Shown: positions 8,366 to 17,401, counted from the stretch's first letter. The stretch: 43,233 nucleotides of DNA from Caloramator australicus RC3 (GCF_000297115.1 NZ_CAKP01000046.1:1-43233), one strand, 5' to 3'. The notes: generated by a model from the sequence alone, not told the origin. Made by a program: numbers and translations.

Positions 8366-10705
8366 ATGATGAAAAAAGAGATGACAGCATTTTTATTAGT
8401 TTTTTTTATTATTTTATTAGCCTTTATTTTTCTAAGGAGTAGGTTGGGATCTAAAAGTTCAATAAAAGTATTTAAGGAAGGGAATCGGATAGTTATTAAA
8501 AAGGGAGAGGATATTAAAATAATAGAACTTTATGATTATAATATCATAAGAGTTAATTATCTTCCTAAAGGTGAAGAAAGCCAGGATACATTGGTAATTC
8601 AGGGTTTTCAGACACAGGTTACAAAGAAAGATTTTGAATTTAATTCAGGGGATATAGAATTGGATGGTTATAGGATAAAAATAAATGAGGATACAGGAAT
8701 GATTAGCATATTTGATGATGAGAATAAATTGATATTAAAGGAAGATGAAAAAAATACATATAAAGATAAGGTGAAATTTATCCACAATGCAGGGGATAAC
8801 TTTTATGGAATAGATAGTTTTAATGTAGATCAAAAATCAAGTTTTAAACTGATATTAAGAAACAGTGGGGGAAATGCAATTGCAGGAAAACAAGGACATG
8901 CAGGTGGGCCCTTTGTATGGTCAACGTCTGGTTATGGTATTTTAGTTGATTCTGATTCAGAAGGGGCATGGTTTGATATAAATGATGAATATGTTGAGTT
9001 TTTAGGTAATTCTAAAAGGGATTTTGAATATTTTGTTTTCCTTGGGGAGCCTAAGGATATATTTAGGGCTTTGTTTAAAATAAGCGGAAGATATCCTTTA
9101 TTTCCTAAATGGTCTATAGGATTTATGAATACTGAGTGGGGAATAGATGAAAGGGAGCTTATAGAGACTATAGATACATACAGAAAAAAGGAAATTCCTA
9201 TAGATGCATTTGTCCTTGATTTTGATTGGAAGGCGTGGGGAGAAGAATTAGGGGAATTTCGATGGAATCAAAAAAAGTTTCCAAACGGTCAAAGTGGAAG
9301 GTTAGCGGAAATTTTAAGAAAAAAAGGAATTAAACTTGCAGGTATCTTTAAACCAAGGATTCATATTGATACAAAATCAGGTAAATTTGCTTTAGAAAAG
9401 GGATATTTTGTTGATAAGAAGCCCTATGAGGATTATTTTTCAAAGAAGTTAGTTAATGACCTTGACTTTTCTAAAGAGGAAGTTAGAAAATGGTTTTTTG
9501 AAAATACAAAGGAGGCCTTTGATTCAGGAATAATAGGCTATTGGAATGACGAGGCGGATGAGGTTAACAATACCCAGTTTTTAAATATGCAAAGGGCTTT
9601 ATATGAAGGACAAAGGGATTACACTAACAAAAGGGTATGGTCTTTGAATAGAAACTTCTTTTTAGGTTCCCAAAGATATTCCTACGGAATTTGGTCAGGG
9701 GATATAGATGCATCTTCTTATACTATGGCAGCTCAAAGGGAAAGGCTTTTAAGTTCAGTGAACATTGGAGCTGTAAAGTGGGGAATGGATACTGGAGGAT
9801 TTAGAGGGGAGCCTTCAGAGGAGACATATATAAGATGGGTTCAGTTTAGTGCCTTTACACCTATATTTAGGGTGCACGGTGATTTAAATCAGCAAAGACA
9901 GCCATGGGTATTCGGCAAAAAGGCAGAGGATTTATGTAGAGAAGCTATAAGATTAAGGTATAAATTAATTCCGTATATATATTCCTATGAAAGAAAACTG
10001 TATGATGAAGGTTTCCCCCTTGTAAGACCTTTGGTATTTGATTATCCTAAGGATAAAAATGTAATAAACTATGTGGATGCGTGGATGTTTGGGGAATATC
10101 TTTTAGTGTCTCCTGTTGTTGAGGAGGGGCAAACAGAAAAGGAAATATATCTTCCTGAGGGGGAATGGATAGATTATTTTAAAGGAACAGTATATAAAGG
10201 TGGACAAAATATTAAATATAAAGTAAATTTAGATACCCTTGAAGATATTCCTCTTTTTATAAAAAAAGGTGCTATAATTCCAACGCAGGATGTAGCAAAT
10301 TATGTTGAGGAAAAGAAGATAGAGAATATTTATTTAGATATATTCCCGGATTATAAGTGGAGCTTTTTTGACTATTACGATGATGACGGAGAAACATATA
10401 ACTATGAGAAGGGAGAATATTTTAAACAAAGGATAGGTGCCATAGATGCTAAAGACTATGTTGAAGTAAATATATCAGAAAAAGAAGGAAGTTTTGAGCC
10501 ACATTTAAAATATTATTTGATTAGACTACACAGGAATAATTTAAATGAAGTTAAAGTAAATGATATAAGCATTACTAAATTAAATAATTTAGAAGAGCTT
10601 TTAAGCTTTGAAGGAGAAGGGTATTTTAAGACAAGGGACAAATTCGGAGAAGCATTATGCATTAAGATAAATGCAGGTCTGAATAAAAATATCATTATAA
10701 AATAA
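8366..10705 (+). CDS. Membrane-anchored glycoside hydrolase family 31 protein
   Basis: A 779-residue GH31 enzyme, a family of alpha-glucosidases, alpha-xylosidases and related retaining hydrolases. An N-terminal hydrophobic helix (AFLLVFFIILLAFIFL) after a short basic start looks like an uncleaved signal anchor, placing the enzyme outside the membrane. The galactose-mutarotase-like N-domain covers about 30-240, the barrel about 240-560, then beta domains. The nucleophile is D395 in YWNDEADE and the acid/base is D446 in WSGDIDAS. The motif WNDEADE differs from the common WNDMNE. Substrate is unknown. Two adjacent ATGs (8366, 8369) are possible; the second has the better spacing from AAGGGGGA. 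It has its own extended -10 promoter and terminator, with no sugar transporter beside it. Confidence 0.88.
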   Translation: MMKKEMTAFLLVFFIILLAFIFLRSRLGSKSSIKVFKEGNRIVIKKGEDIKIIELYDYNIIRVNYLPKGEESQDTLVIQGFQTQVTKKDFEFNSGDIELDGYRIKINEDTGMISIFDDENKLILKEDEKNTYKDKVKFIHNAGDNFYGIDSFNVDQKSSFKLILRNSGGNAIAGKQGHAGGPFVWSTSGYGILVDSDSEGAWFDINDEYVEFLGNSKRDFEYFVFLGEPKDIFRALFKISGRYPLFPKWSIGFMNTEWGIDERELIETIDTYRKKEIPIDAFVLDFDWKAWGEELGEFRWNQKKFPNGQSGRLAEILRKKGIKLAGIFKPRIHIDTKSGKFALEKGYFVDKKPYEDYFSKKLVNDLDFSKEEVRKWFFENTKEAFDSGIIGYWNDEADEVNNTQFLNMQRALYEGQRDYTNKRVWSLNRNFFLGSQRYSYGIWSGDIDASSYTMAAQRERLLSSVNIGAVKWGMDTGGFRGEPSEETYIRWVQFSAFTPIFRVHGDLNQQRQPWVFGKKAEDLCREAIRLRYKLIPYIYSYERKLYDEGFPLVRPLVFDYPKDKNVINYVDAWMFGEYLLVSPVVEEGQTEKEIYLPEGEWIDYFKGTVYKGGQNIKYKVNLDTLEDIPLFIKKGAIIPTQDVANYVEEKKIENIYLDIFPDYKWSFFDYYDDDGETYNYEKGEYFKQRIGAIDAKDYVEVNISEKEGSFEPHLKYYLIRLHRNNLNEVKVNDISITKLNNLEELLSFEGEGYFKTRDKFGEALCIKINAGLNKNIIIK

Positions 10706-10735
10706 AGGGAACGCTTTGGCGTTCCCTTTATTTTT
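10704..10735 (+). terminator. Rho-independent terminator after the GH31 gene
   Basis: An 11-bp perfect stem AAAGGGAACGC/GCGTTCCCTTT (10704-10729, loop TTTG) is followed by ATTTTT. It overlaps the GH31 stop codon. Confidence 0.9.
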
Positions 10736-10800
10736 AAGGCATACAAAGAGGTGCATAAGAATAATTATTTATGAGAAAACAAATCCTTTTGGAGGTCTAT

Positions 10801-11904
10801 ATGAATTATATTTATGTTTATGCTCTTTTAATACTTTTGGGAATTGTGATTTTTTTAAGGCTGTTTTTTTATAAAAAATATAATTTTAAAGTTTCAAAGG
10901 TGAAACCTAAGCTAACTTTAGCTATTTTAACTAAAAATAATGAGAAGTTGTTAGATACGATTTTAAATTATGATATTAGTTTTTTTGATGAGATATACAT
11001 TTTTGACATCGGTTCTATAGACAATACTTTAGTAGTAGCAAGGGAGCATGCGAAAAAGGATAAAAGGATAATAGTAAAGGATATTAAAAGGGCAAGCATG
11101 TATAATGATTATTATAGCATAATAAGAAATAGTCTAAAGAGCGATTCGGTATTACTCCTTAATCTTATCGGCATCGATAAAGAAAATCCCCATGTTTATG
11201 TTCCGGATATTTTTAAACCCATTAACGAGTTTAAAAATAAAGCAAAAATGAAGTTGGATTCAAGGATCAATGGGATATTTTTGCTTGAACATGATATGCT
11301 TGAAAGGCAAAAAAATAATTTGATTTTAAAGGAGTATATTCAAATGGCTTTAATAAATATAAAAGAAAGTTTAAAGGTGAATTCAAAATATGGTGAAAGG
11401 GATGAAGAAATATCTTATATCGATAAAGTAATCTATGAGATAGATCTTTTAATAAAGCTTATGGGGATTACCATAAATAATGATGGGGAATTAGATGAGA
11501 ACTTAGCAAAGATATTCAAGGAATATAGTGAAAAAAATAGGGTTCTAATTAATTTCAAAATAATTGGGAAAGTGAGGTATTTCAATGAAACTATAAATAA
11601 TTTAATATTGCAAATTGTTCAAGAGCTTCTTTATACGGTGTTTCATTTTAATTATTCTATATATCTTGATGTTTATGAAAGATATGGGAAAATTTATCTT
11701 CTTATGTTGAAGTTTGATTGGATAGGTAATTTTGAGGATTTTATAAACAATAAAAATAGCCTTAGCTATTATGTTTTGCAATCAATTAAAAACAGATTAA
11801 ATTTAATTTCGGGAGACTTAAAAATAAAGAATAAGGGTTACAAGGTAAATATTTTAATTGAAATACCTATAAAGAACATAATAAAAGATATCTGCGATAG
11901 ATAA
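10801..11904 (+). CDS. Membrane protein fusing a GT2-like domain to a degenerate DegS/NarX-type kinase core
   Basis: A 367-residue protein with no full-length family that I recognise. Residues 3-23 are one membrane helix. Residues 37-100 read like the start of a GT2 glycosyltransferase (LTLAILTKNNEKLLDTIL, then FDIGSIDNT, matching the DxGSxDNT nucleotide-binding motif), but the rest of that fold, including a DXD motif, is missing. Residues about 165-225 are helical like a HisKA_3 dimerisation domain but lack the histidine. Residues about 230-355 match the DegS/NarX ATPase domain in layout (ILQIVQELLYTVFHF, then ISGDLKIKNKGYKVNILIEI), but the N-box asparagine and the DxGxG loop are lost. It therefore looks like a non-catalytic scaffold. 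I use ATG 10801, 5 bases after GGAGGT; an ATG at 10771 has no site. The ATP-grasp cluster starts 77 bases downstream. Confidence 0.6.
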   Translation: MNYIYVYALLILLGIVIFLRLFFYKKYNFKVSKVKPKLTLAILTKNNEKLLDTILNYDISFFDEIYIFDIGSIDNTLVVAREHAKKDKRIIVKDIKRASMYNDYYSIIRNSLKSDSVLLLNLIGIDKENPHVYVPDIFKPINEFKNKAKMKLDSRINGIFLLEHDMLERQKNNLILKEYIQMALINIKESLKVNSKYGERDEEISYIDKVIYEIDLLIKLMGITINNDGELDENLAKIFKEYSEKNRVLINFKIIGKVRYFNETINNLILQIVQELLYTVFHFNYSIYLDVYERYGKIYLLMLKFDWIGNFEDFINNKNSLSYYVLQSIKNRLNLISGDLKIKNKGYKVNILIEIPIKNIIKDICDR

Positions 11905-11922
11905 TATTAATTTTGAATAATC

Positions 11923-11950
11923 ACAAAGTTATTATATCCTACATAAGCTA
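11923..11950 (+). promoter_or_regulatory. Sigma-K-like promoter candidate before the ATP-grasp cluster
   Basis: AC at 11923-11924 and CATAAGCTA at 11942-11950 are 17 bases apart, matching the mother-cell sigma-K pattern AC-N16/17-CATANNNTA exactly. It lies in the 77-base gap before the first ATP-grasp gene, 31 bases before its start. In AT-rich DNA a chance match is possible. Confidence 0.4.
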
Positions 11951-11981
11951 ATTTAAGAAGGAAGTTTATGGAGGATTAAAG

Positions 11982-12890
11982 TTGATTGGAATTTTGTGTA
12001 ATAATTCAGATATGGACTTTTTTAAAGATTTTGTTGAAAAAAATGTTAAGAATGAGGAAGTTTTGACTTTTAATATACAAGATTTAGACTATGAAAAAAA
12101 CAATGTAAAAGGAATATTAATTAAAAAAGATATTATAATATATGACTATTTCAAAATACCCGATATAATCTTTAATTTTTCAATCCAGTATAATAGATTA
12201 AATATTAAAAAGCTAAGAAATTTAGTTGAAGATGAAAAAATTAAAATGTTCAATTCTAGCAATAATGTTAATCAATATATGATTTATGAAATATTAAATT
12301 CAAATGAAGTTTTTAAATCGTATCTTATGAGTTATAGGCTCATCGATAAGAATACTATCTTATTAGAGGCCAGTTCTATAAAAAATAATATAATTATTCC
12401 TATTAAAGGAACAAAGAATTTTATTTATATTGAAAAATCTGGAGAATATTATGAGATTTATAAAGAAAACAATATTGAAAGAGTGTCAAAATTAGGTTTT
12501 AAAAATAGTATAAATAGGGTTCTTAAAAAGAAAAGATTTTTAGTTATAGATTCACCTAAATTGATTAAGAATAATCAGCCTTTTATTATTAGAATATACC
12601 TTCAATCAGGTAAAAAACAAAGCCTAATAATTTATGAGATACCCTTGTTTGAAAAATATAACTTATCATCAAATATTACACAATTAGTTGAGGCATTAAG
12701 CATCAAGATGTTTGACTATATTAAGAAATTTTTACCAAATTTATTTTTGATTTATTTCGATTTTATATTTGATTTAGGCGAAAATCCATATTTTTTAAGA
12801 ATGGGCGGAGCAGATATAAGCTTATTTAATGAGGAGATAAAAAATGAAATATATAAAAATATTATTGAATTAAGCTTTGCATTAGAATAA
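11982..12890 (+). CDS. Degenerate YheC/YheD-like ATP-grasp protein
   Basis: A 302-residue protein that aligns by eye with its three downstream neighbours. FNSSNNVNQYMIYEIL matches their FNxxxxNKYExYxxL. IIIPIKGTKN sits where the first ATP-binding lysine lies, and QPFIIRIYLQSGK where they have DIRIVMQK. The last motif, which in active members ends in IEVN or IEIN and supplies the metal-binding Glu and Asn, is here YFLRMGGAD, with both ligands gone. It also lacks the N-terminal beta domain of about 100 residues seen in the others. I infer a catalytically dead paralogue. The start is TTG 11982 with GGAGG 7 bases upstream. The next gene begins 13 bases after its stop. Confidence 0.6.
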   Translation: MIGILCNNSDMDFFKDFVEKNVKNEEVLTFNIQDLDYEKNNVKGILIKKDIIIYDYFKIPDIIFNFSIQYNRLNIKKLRNLVEDEKIKMFNSSNNVNQYMIYEILNSNEVFKSYLMSYRLIDKNTILLEASSIKNNIIIPIKGTKNFIYIEKSGEYYEIYKENNIERVSKLGFKNSINRVLKKKRFLVIDSPKLIKNNQPFIIRIYLQSGKKQSLIIYEIPLFEKYNLSSNITQLVEALSIKMFDYIKKFLPNLFLIYFDFIFDLGENPYFLRMGGADISLFNEEIKNEIYKNIIELSFALE

Positions 12891-12903
12891 AGGGGAGCTT
12901 ATT

Positions 12904-14223
12904 ATGTGGGTTGTTTTTGAAACTGTTAATGATGGAAGGTCGGTAATTTATCTACCCTTTGATAATCTAAAAAATTATATGCAAGTCCATTTTGGTAAGA
13001 ATAGAGAGACTGCTAAGGCTATAGGAATAATGGGGAAGAACTTAAATTCTACCTACGAAAATCCTATAAAGATAAAAATAAGTTCCTCCTTAAAGGAAAA
13101 ATTATTAATTAAAGAAACGTTAAAATATAGATTAATAGTTAAAGAAAATTCGATAATAATAGGGCCTGTTATAGGATTTTTGCTTGGCAGCCACAATAAT
13201 TTATATAGTCCTATTCATATGGAAAAATATTCAGACAGATTTGGGATATATGATAAGGTTGGAGGATTAATATATGCCTTTTCACCTAACACTGTCGATT
13301 GGGAAAATAGAAAAATTTATGGACTTTATTACAACATTAATAATTTAAAATGGGAATATGGTGTTTTCCCATTTCCTGATGTCGTATATAGAAGAAATTT
13401 TCATTCAAGTAATTTAATTATTAAAAGATTGAGATTAGAACTTAATGATAGGGTGTTTAATTCCCATAGATTTAATAAATATGAACTTTACGAGTTTTTG
13501 AGAAAGGGCGATTATTTTAAAAGACATTTGCCTTTAACAAAAATATCTAATGAAGAAAATGTAATTTTTATGTTGGAGGGATTTGAAAAGGTAATTTTTA
13601 AACCTATAGATCTTTCAAGAGGAAGAGGTATATTAATAGCTGAAAGGGAAGGAGATAAAGTAAAAATATATGATTATAGAAAAAAGGAAGATACCATACT
13701 TAAAATAGAAAAAAATGTTTTTATGAACTTTTTAAAGGAAAACAAATTGTTGAGCGATAAATATTTAGTTCAACAATATATTAAGCTTAAAAAATATAAA
13801 GACTGTTTTTTTGATATTAGAATTGTAATGCAAAAGGGTGAGAACAAAGCATGGGACTGTTCCGGGATTGAATGCAGGGTAGCCAAGATAAATACCATGG
13901 TAACAAATATCTCAAAAGGAGCTACTGCCCATAGTATAGATAGCGTTTACAAAAGCTTATTTAACGATAGAGCGGAGGAGGAAAAGAGAAGCTTAATCGA
14001 TTTTTGCAAAAATTTATGTAGTTATTTAGATACTATGGGTGAAATTTTTGGGGAATTTGGGATAGATATTGCTTTAGATGAAGAAGATAATTTTTGGGTT
14101 ATAGAGGTTAATGTTTTCCCAAGCTTTAAAGGATTTAAGCAGATGGATTATTTGACATATTTAAATATTAGATATAATCCACTTCTTTATGCAAAATCAT
14201 TAACCGAATTTGAAGGTGATTAG
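12904..14223 (+). CDS. YheC/YheD-family ATP-grasp protein (copy 2)
   Basis: A 439-residue member of the YheC/YheD family, named in Bacillus as endospore coat-associated; the reaction is unknown, but ATP-grasp enzymes usually ligate a carboxylate to an amine through an acyl phosphate. Residues 1-170 form a beta-rich N-terminal region with the family signature IIIGPVIGFLLG. The ATP-grasp domain follows: FNSHRFNKYELYEFL, the lysine in IFKPIDLSRGRG (K233), FDIRIVMQK, VTNISKGA and FGIDIALDEEDNFWVIEVN with the Glu and Asn metal ligands. It begins 13 bases after copy 1, behind AAAGGGGAG, and its stop touches the next start (TAGATG). Confidence 0.82.
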   Translation: MWVVFETVNDGRSVIYLPFDNLKNYMQVHFGKNRETAKAIGIMGKNLNSTYENPIKIKISSSLKEKLLIKETLKYRLIVKENSIIIGPVIGFLLGSHNNLYSPIHMEKYSDRFGIYDKVGGLIYAFSPNTVDWENRKIYGLYYNINNLKWEYGVFPFPDVVYRRNFHSSNLIIKRLRLELNDRVFNSHRFNKYELYEFLRKGDYFKRHLPLTKISNEENVIFMLEGFEKVIFKPIDLSRGRGILIAEREGDKVKIYDYRKKEDTILKIEKNVFMNFLKENKLLSDKYLVQQYIKLKKYKDCFFDIRIVMQKGENKAWDCSGIECRVAKINTMVTNISKGATAHSIDSVYKSLFNDRAEEEKRSLIDFCKNLCSYLDTMGEIFGEFGIDIALDEEDNFWVIEVNVFPSFKGFKQMDYLTYLNIRYNPLLYAKSLTEFEGD

Positions 14224-15513
14224 ATGAAACTTAAAATTATTCAAGATAAGGGCTGCATTTATCTTCCTGAAGAAATTCAAGAAAAATACAATTTAAATAA
14301 AGAAATTAAAATTTGCCATGGCAAGTTAACATCAAGAGCTATTATAAAAAGCACAAAAGAAGAATTAGCTATAAGTCAAGATTTAGCAGATTTATTAAAG
14401 ATAAAGGAAGTTGATTATGATTTTAAGATAATAAACAGTGAAATGATTATTTTAGGACCGGTTGTAGGAATACTTGCCAAAAGGAATTTTTCCGCATTAA
14501 CTTTAAAATTTTTAAGTAGGATGGAAAGATTTGCAATAAACTACACCAAGGGTTTATTAATAGTCTTTTCCTTAGATAAAATAAAGGATTCTTCCGTTAG
14601 GGGATATTATTTTAATCCAGAAAAAAGTAAATTTGAGGAGGCAGAACTTCCATTCCCTTTATCTGTTTATAGAAGGATTGGTTTAAGTTTGTTTGAAAAA
14701 AACATGCTACAATACATTATAGGGAAAAGTTATTTTAATAGTCATTTTTTAAATAAATATGAGGTATATAAGTTATTATCGCAATTTGAAGATCTAAAAG
14801 CACACATCCCATATACAATTCTTTATAAAAATCCTAGTGATTTATTTGAAATGATAGATAAATTTAAAATAATTTATGCAAAACCTATTTTAGGCCTTCA
14901 GGGAAGGAAGGTATATAAAATTTCAAAGGAAGAAGGATATATTAAATTAAGATTTAGAGAAGAAGGGTTAAATAAAACTGCAATAATAAATATTCATCAA
15001 GCAGATGTAATCGATGAATATATTAAAAGTGGAAATTTTATTCTTCAACAGGGTATAGATTTAATTGAATATGAAGGTAGGAGTTTAGATTTAAGATGTA
15101 TAATGACAAAGGATAGAAGTAATACTTGGATTTTAAATGGAATTGTAGTAAGGTTGGCTCCACAAGGCAGCGTTGTAACAAATGTTTCAAGCGGTGGAGA
15201 AGCTTATATGTTTGAGGACTTTTTTATAAATAACATGGGATTTTTGGATGTTTATACTTTTTTACTCAAGGAAAAGATAGACATTTTTTGCAGGAGGATA
15301 TGTGATTGCTTGGATAATTTGGGATATAATATGGGTTATTTAGGGATAGATATTGGCGTTGATAAATATCATAATGTTTTTTTAATAGAAATAAATTCGC
15401 GGGATCCGGATGCAACCATTGCTTTAGATGCACAAAATACTCTTTTATATTATGATACAAAGGCTAATATAGTGGATTATTTGAATTATCTGTCAGGTTT
15501 TGGGGATGGTTAG
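14224..15513 (+). CDS. YheC/YheD-family ATP-grasp protein (copy 3)
   Basis: A 429-residue paralogue and the most canonical of the set. The N-terminal part has LGPVVGILAK; the ATP-grasp domain has FNSHFLNKYEVYKLL, YAKPILGLQGRKV (ATP lysine), LDLRCIMTKD, VRLAPQGSVVTNVSSGG and LGIDIGVDKYHNVFLIEIN, so all nucleotide and metal residues are in place. Its ATG follows the previous stop directly (TAGATG) with no separate strong ribosome binding site beyond GAAGGTGA, suggesting translation coupled to copy 2. It ends with the same TAGATG junction. A role in spore envelope assembly is inferred from the family name and the sigma-K-like site upstream. Confidence 0.85.
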   Translation: MKLKIIQDKGCIYLPEEIQEKYNLNKEIKICHGKLTSRAIIKSTKEELAISQDLADLLKIKEVDYDFKIINSEMIILGPVVGILAKRNFSALTLKFLSRMERFAINYTKGLLIVFSLDKIKDSSVRGYYFNPEKSKFEEAELPFPLSVYRRIGLSLFEKNMLQYIIGKSYFNSHFLNKYEVYKLLSQFEDLKAHIPYTILYKNPSDLFEMIDKFKIIYAKPILGLQGRKVYKISKEEGYIKLRFREEGLNKTAIINIHQADVIDEYIKSGNFILQQGIDLIEYEGRSLDLRCIMTKDRSNTWILNGIVVRLAPQGSVVTNVSSGGEAYMFEDFFINNMGFLDVYTFLLKEKIDIFCRRICDCLDNLGYNMGYLGIDIGVDKYHNVFLIEINSRDPDATIALDAQNTLLYYDTKANIVDYLNYLSGFGDG

Positions 15514-16770
15514 ATGATTTATAGAATAGAATTCAACGAGGATAGATATGCTTTATTACCCTTTAAAATTGACTCTATTGAAAAAAATATATATTTCGGC
15601 AGTAAAAATGTTAAAGTAAAATTAAGATGGGATGAAAAATTAAAAAATAAAATAATTTTTCCTAAATCTTTGAAGGAGGAACTTTTAATTAAAGAAAAAT
15701 TATTATATCAAATTATTATTGGAGACTCTATAAAAATAGGTCCATTGATAGGAATTTTAGTAGACAAAAGGACAGAAACGTTGAAGGATAATCTAGATGA
15801 TTATATTTCATATTTTTTACTTTATAGTAGATTTCATGGAGTAGTTTTTTTATTTGCTCTAGATGGAATAGATTTTAAAAAGGGGACTGTTACGGGATTT
15901 TATTTTAATCCCTTTAGTGATAATAATTTTATTTATGATACTTTGCCTCTGCCCTACTTTGTATTTAGGAGAATAGGATTAAATGAAAATCAAAGGAAAT
16001 ATTTATTAAATAATACTTTACTTTATAATTCATATTACTTTGATAAATGGGAATTCTATAACTTAATTAAAGATAAAGTAAATACGCCTGAGACAAAAAT
16101 GTATAACAAAGAAAATTTACAATTTATGTTAAATCAGTATAAAGAAGTATTTTTAAAAAAGCAAAACGGAAGTATGGGGATTGATATATATAAAATAATA
16201 AAATCGCAGGAAGAATATATGTTAAAGGGTAAATTTGATAAATCATATTCTGCATATAAAAGTTTAGATGATTTGATGAAAACATTAAATTTCAAAAATT
16301 ACCTTATTCAAAGAGCTGTGAAACCTATTAAGGACGAAAATAGGTGTTCAGATATAAGAGTTGTAATGCAGAAGGATGATACTTTAAAATGGAAGTTAAC
16401 GTATATGATAGTTTGCCTTGGGAAAAGAGACGGAATTTGTTCAAACTATCAAAGGTTCGGATATACATTAAAATTTGAAGAATTTTTTGCTGATAAATTG
16501 GGGTTAGGGTATGATAAAGTATTTAGAATAAAAAAGGCTATAGAAGAGGAGTGCAAAAAGGTATGCAATCTTATGGATACTATCGGAAATTTTTGCGATG
16601 TAGGGATAGACGTTATAGTAGATGAGGATTATAATATATGGATAATCGAGGCAAATAAAAGGCATGATCATAGAATGGTTTTATCTTTAAATGATAAAAT
16701 AGGTTATTACCAAATAAAAGGTAACCTAATTAAATTTGGAGTTAAAAAAAGCGGGTTTGAATTATTTTAA
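15514..16770 (+). CDS. YheC/YheD-family ATP-grasp protein (copy 4)
   Basis: A 418-residue paralogue, starting in the TAGATG junction after copy 3. It keeps IKIGPLIGILV in the N-terminal part and YNSYYFDKWEFYNLI, FLKKQNGSMGIDIY (ATP lysine), SDIRVVMQKD and DVGIDVIVDEDYNIWIIEAN in the ATP-grasp part, so it should still bind ATP and metal. The segment VCLGKRDGICSNYQRFG replaces the VRLAPQGSVVTNVSSGG loop of copy 3, so its acceptor pocket probably differs. It is the last gene of the tandem set; no strong terminator is seen before the nitroreductase 57 bases later. Confidence 0.82.
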   Translation: MIYRIEFNEDRYALLPFKIDSIEKNIYFGSKNVKVKLRWDEKLKNKIIFPKSLKEELLIKEKLLYQIIIGDSIKIGPLIGILVDKRTETLKDNLDDYISYFLLYSRFHGVVFLFALDGIDFKKGTVTGFYFNPFSDNNFIYDTLPLPYFVFRRIGLNENQRKYLLNNTLLYNSYYFDKWEFYNLIKDKVNTPETKMYNKENLQFMLNQYKEVFLKKQNGSMGIDIYKIIKSQEEYMLKGKFDKSYSAYKSLDDLMKTLNFKNYLIQRAVKPIKDENRCSDIRVVMQKDDTLKWKLTYMIVCLGKRDGICSNYQRFGYTLKFEEFFADKLGLGYDKVFRIKKAIEEECKKVCNLMDTIGNFCDVGIDVIVDEDYNIWIIEANKRHDHRMVLSLNDKIGYYQIKGNLIKFGVKKSGFELF

Positions 16771-16827
16771 TAAAAATTAATTTTAAAAGGGAAAATAATA
16801 TACAGAAGAAAATGAAGGGGTGATTAT

Positions 16828-17328
16828 ATGCATGAAATTTTTAAAAGAAGAAGCATAAGAAAATATCTTGACAAACCTGTTGCTAAAGAGGATATAGATG
16901 ACCTTTTAAGGGCAGCTATGGCAGCACCGTCGGCAGGAAATGAACAGCCGTGGGAGTTTATAGTTGTTGATGATAAAAATGTTTTAAAAAGAATTGCAGA
17001 TGTTCATCCATATGCTAAAATGCTCTATGAAGCTCCTGTTGCTATAGTAGTTTGTGGCGACTTAAATAAAGAAAAGTATAAGGGTTTTTGGGTTCAGGAT
17101 TGTTCAGCTGCAACTCAGAATATCCTGCTTGAGGCAACGGATAAGGGGCTTGGAACTGTTTGGATTGGAGTATATCCAGATGATACAAGGGTTAAGGATA
17201 TATCCAATATCTTCGGTATTCCATCAAATGTAATCCCATTATCCATAGTAGCTGTAGGATATCCTGATCAGGAAATGCAGGAAGTTGATAGGTTTGATCC
17301 GCAAAAAATACATTATAATAAGTGGTAA
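16828..17328 (+). CDS. Nitroreductase-family FMN protein
   Basis: A 166-residue single-domain nitroreductase-fold flavoprotein. The FMN-binding start FKRRSIRKYLDKPV, the segment MAAPSAGNEQPWEF, and GLGTVWIGVYPD near the second FMN contact are all present. Such proteins reduce nitroaromatics, quinones or flavins with NAD(P)H; the real substrate is unknown. The start ATG 16828 follows AAGGGGTGA. It lies 57 bases after the ATP-grasp set and ends at a terminator, so read-through from that operon is possible. Confidence 0.88.
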   Translation: MHEIFKRRSIRKYLDKPVAKEDIDDLLRAAMAAPSAGNEQPWEFIVVDDKNVLKRIADVHPYAKMLYEAPVAIVVCGDLNKEKYKGFWVQDCSAATQNILLEATDKGLGTVWIGVYPDDTRVKDISNIFGIPSNVIPLSIVAVGYPDQEMQEVDRFDPQKIHYNKW

Positions 17329-17353
17329 AGGTCCAAATTTTTGGGCCTTTTTT
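17327..17353 (+). terminator. Rho-independent terminator after the nitroreductase
   Basis: AAAGGTCC (17327-17334) pairs with GGGCCTTT (17343-17350) with one G-U pair, followed by a T tract. The stem includes the last base of the stop region. Confidence 0.75.
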
Positions 17354-17401
17354 ATTTGAATTTAACTTTATTAAAGGATAAAATGTAAATAAAGGGGGAT
17401 T

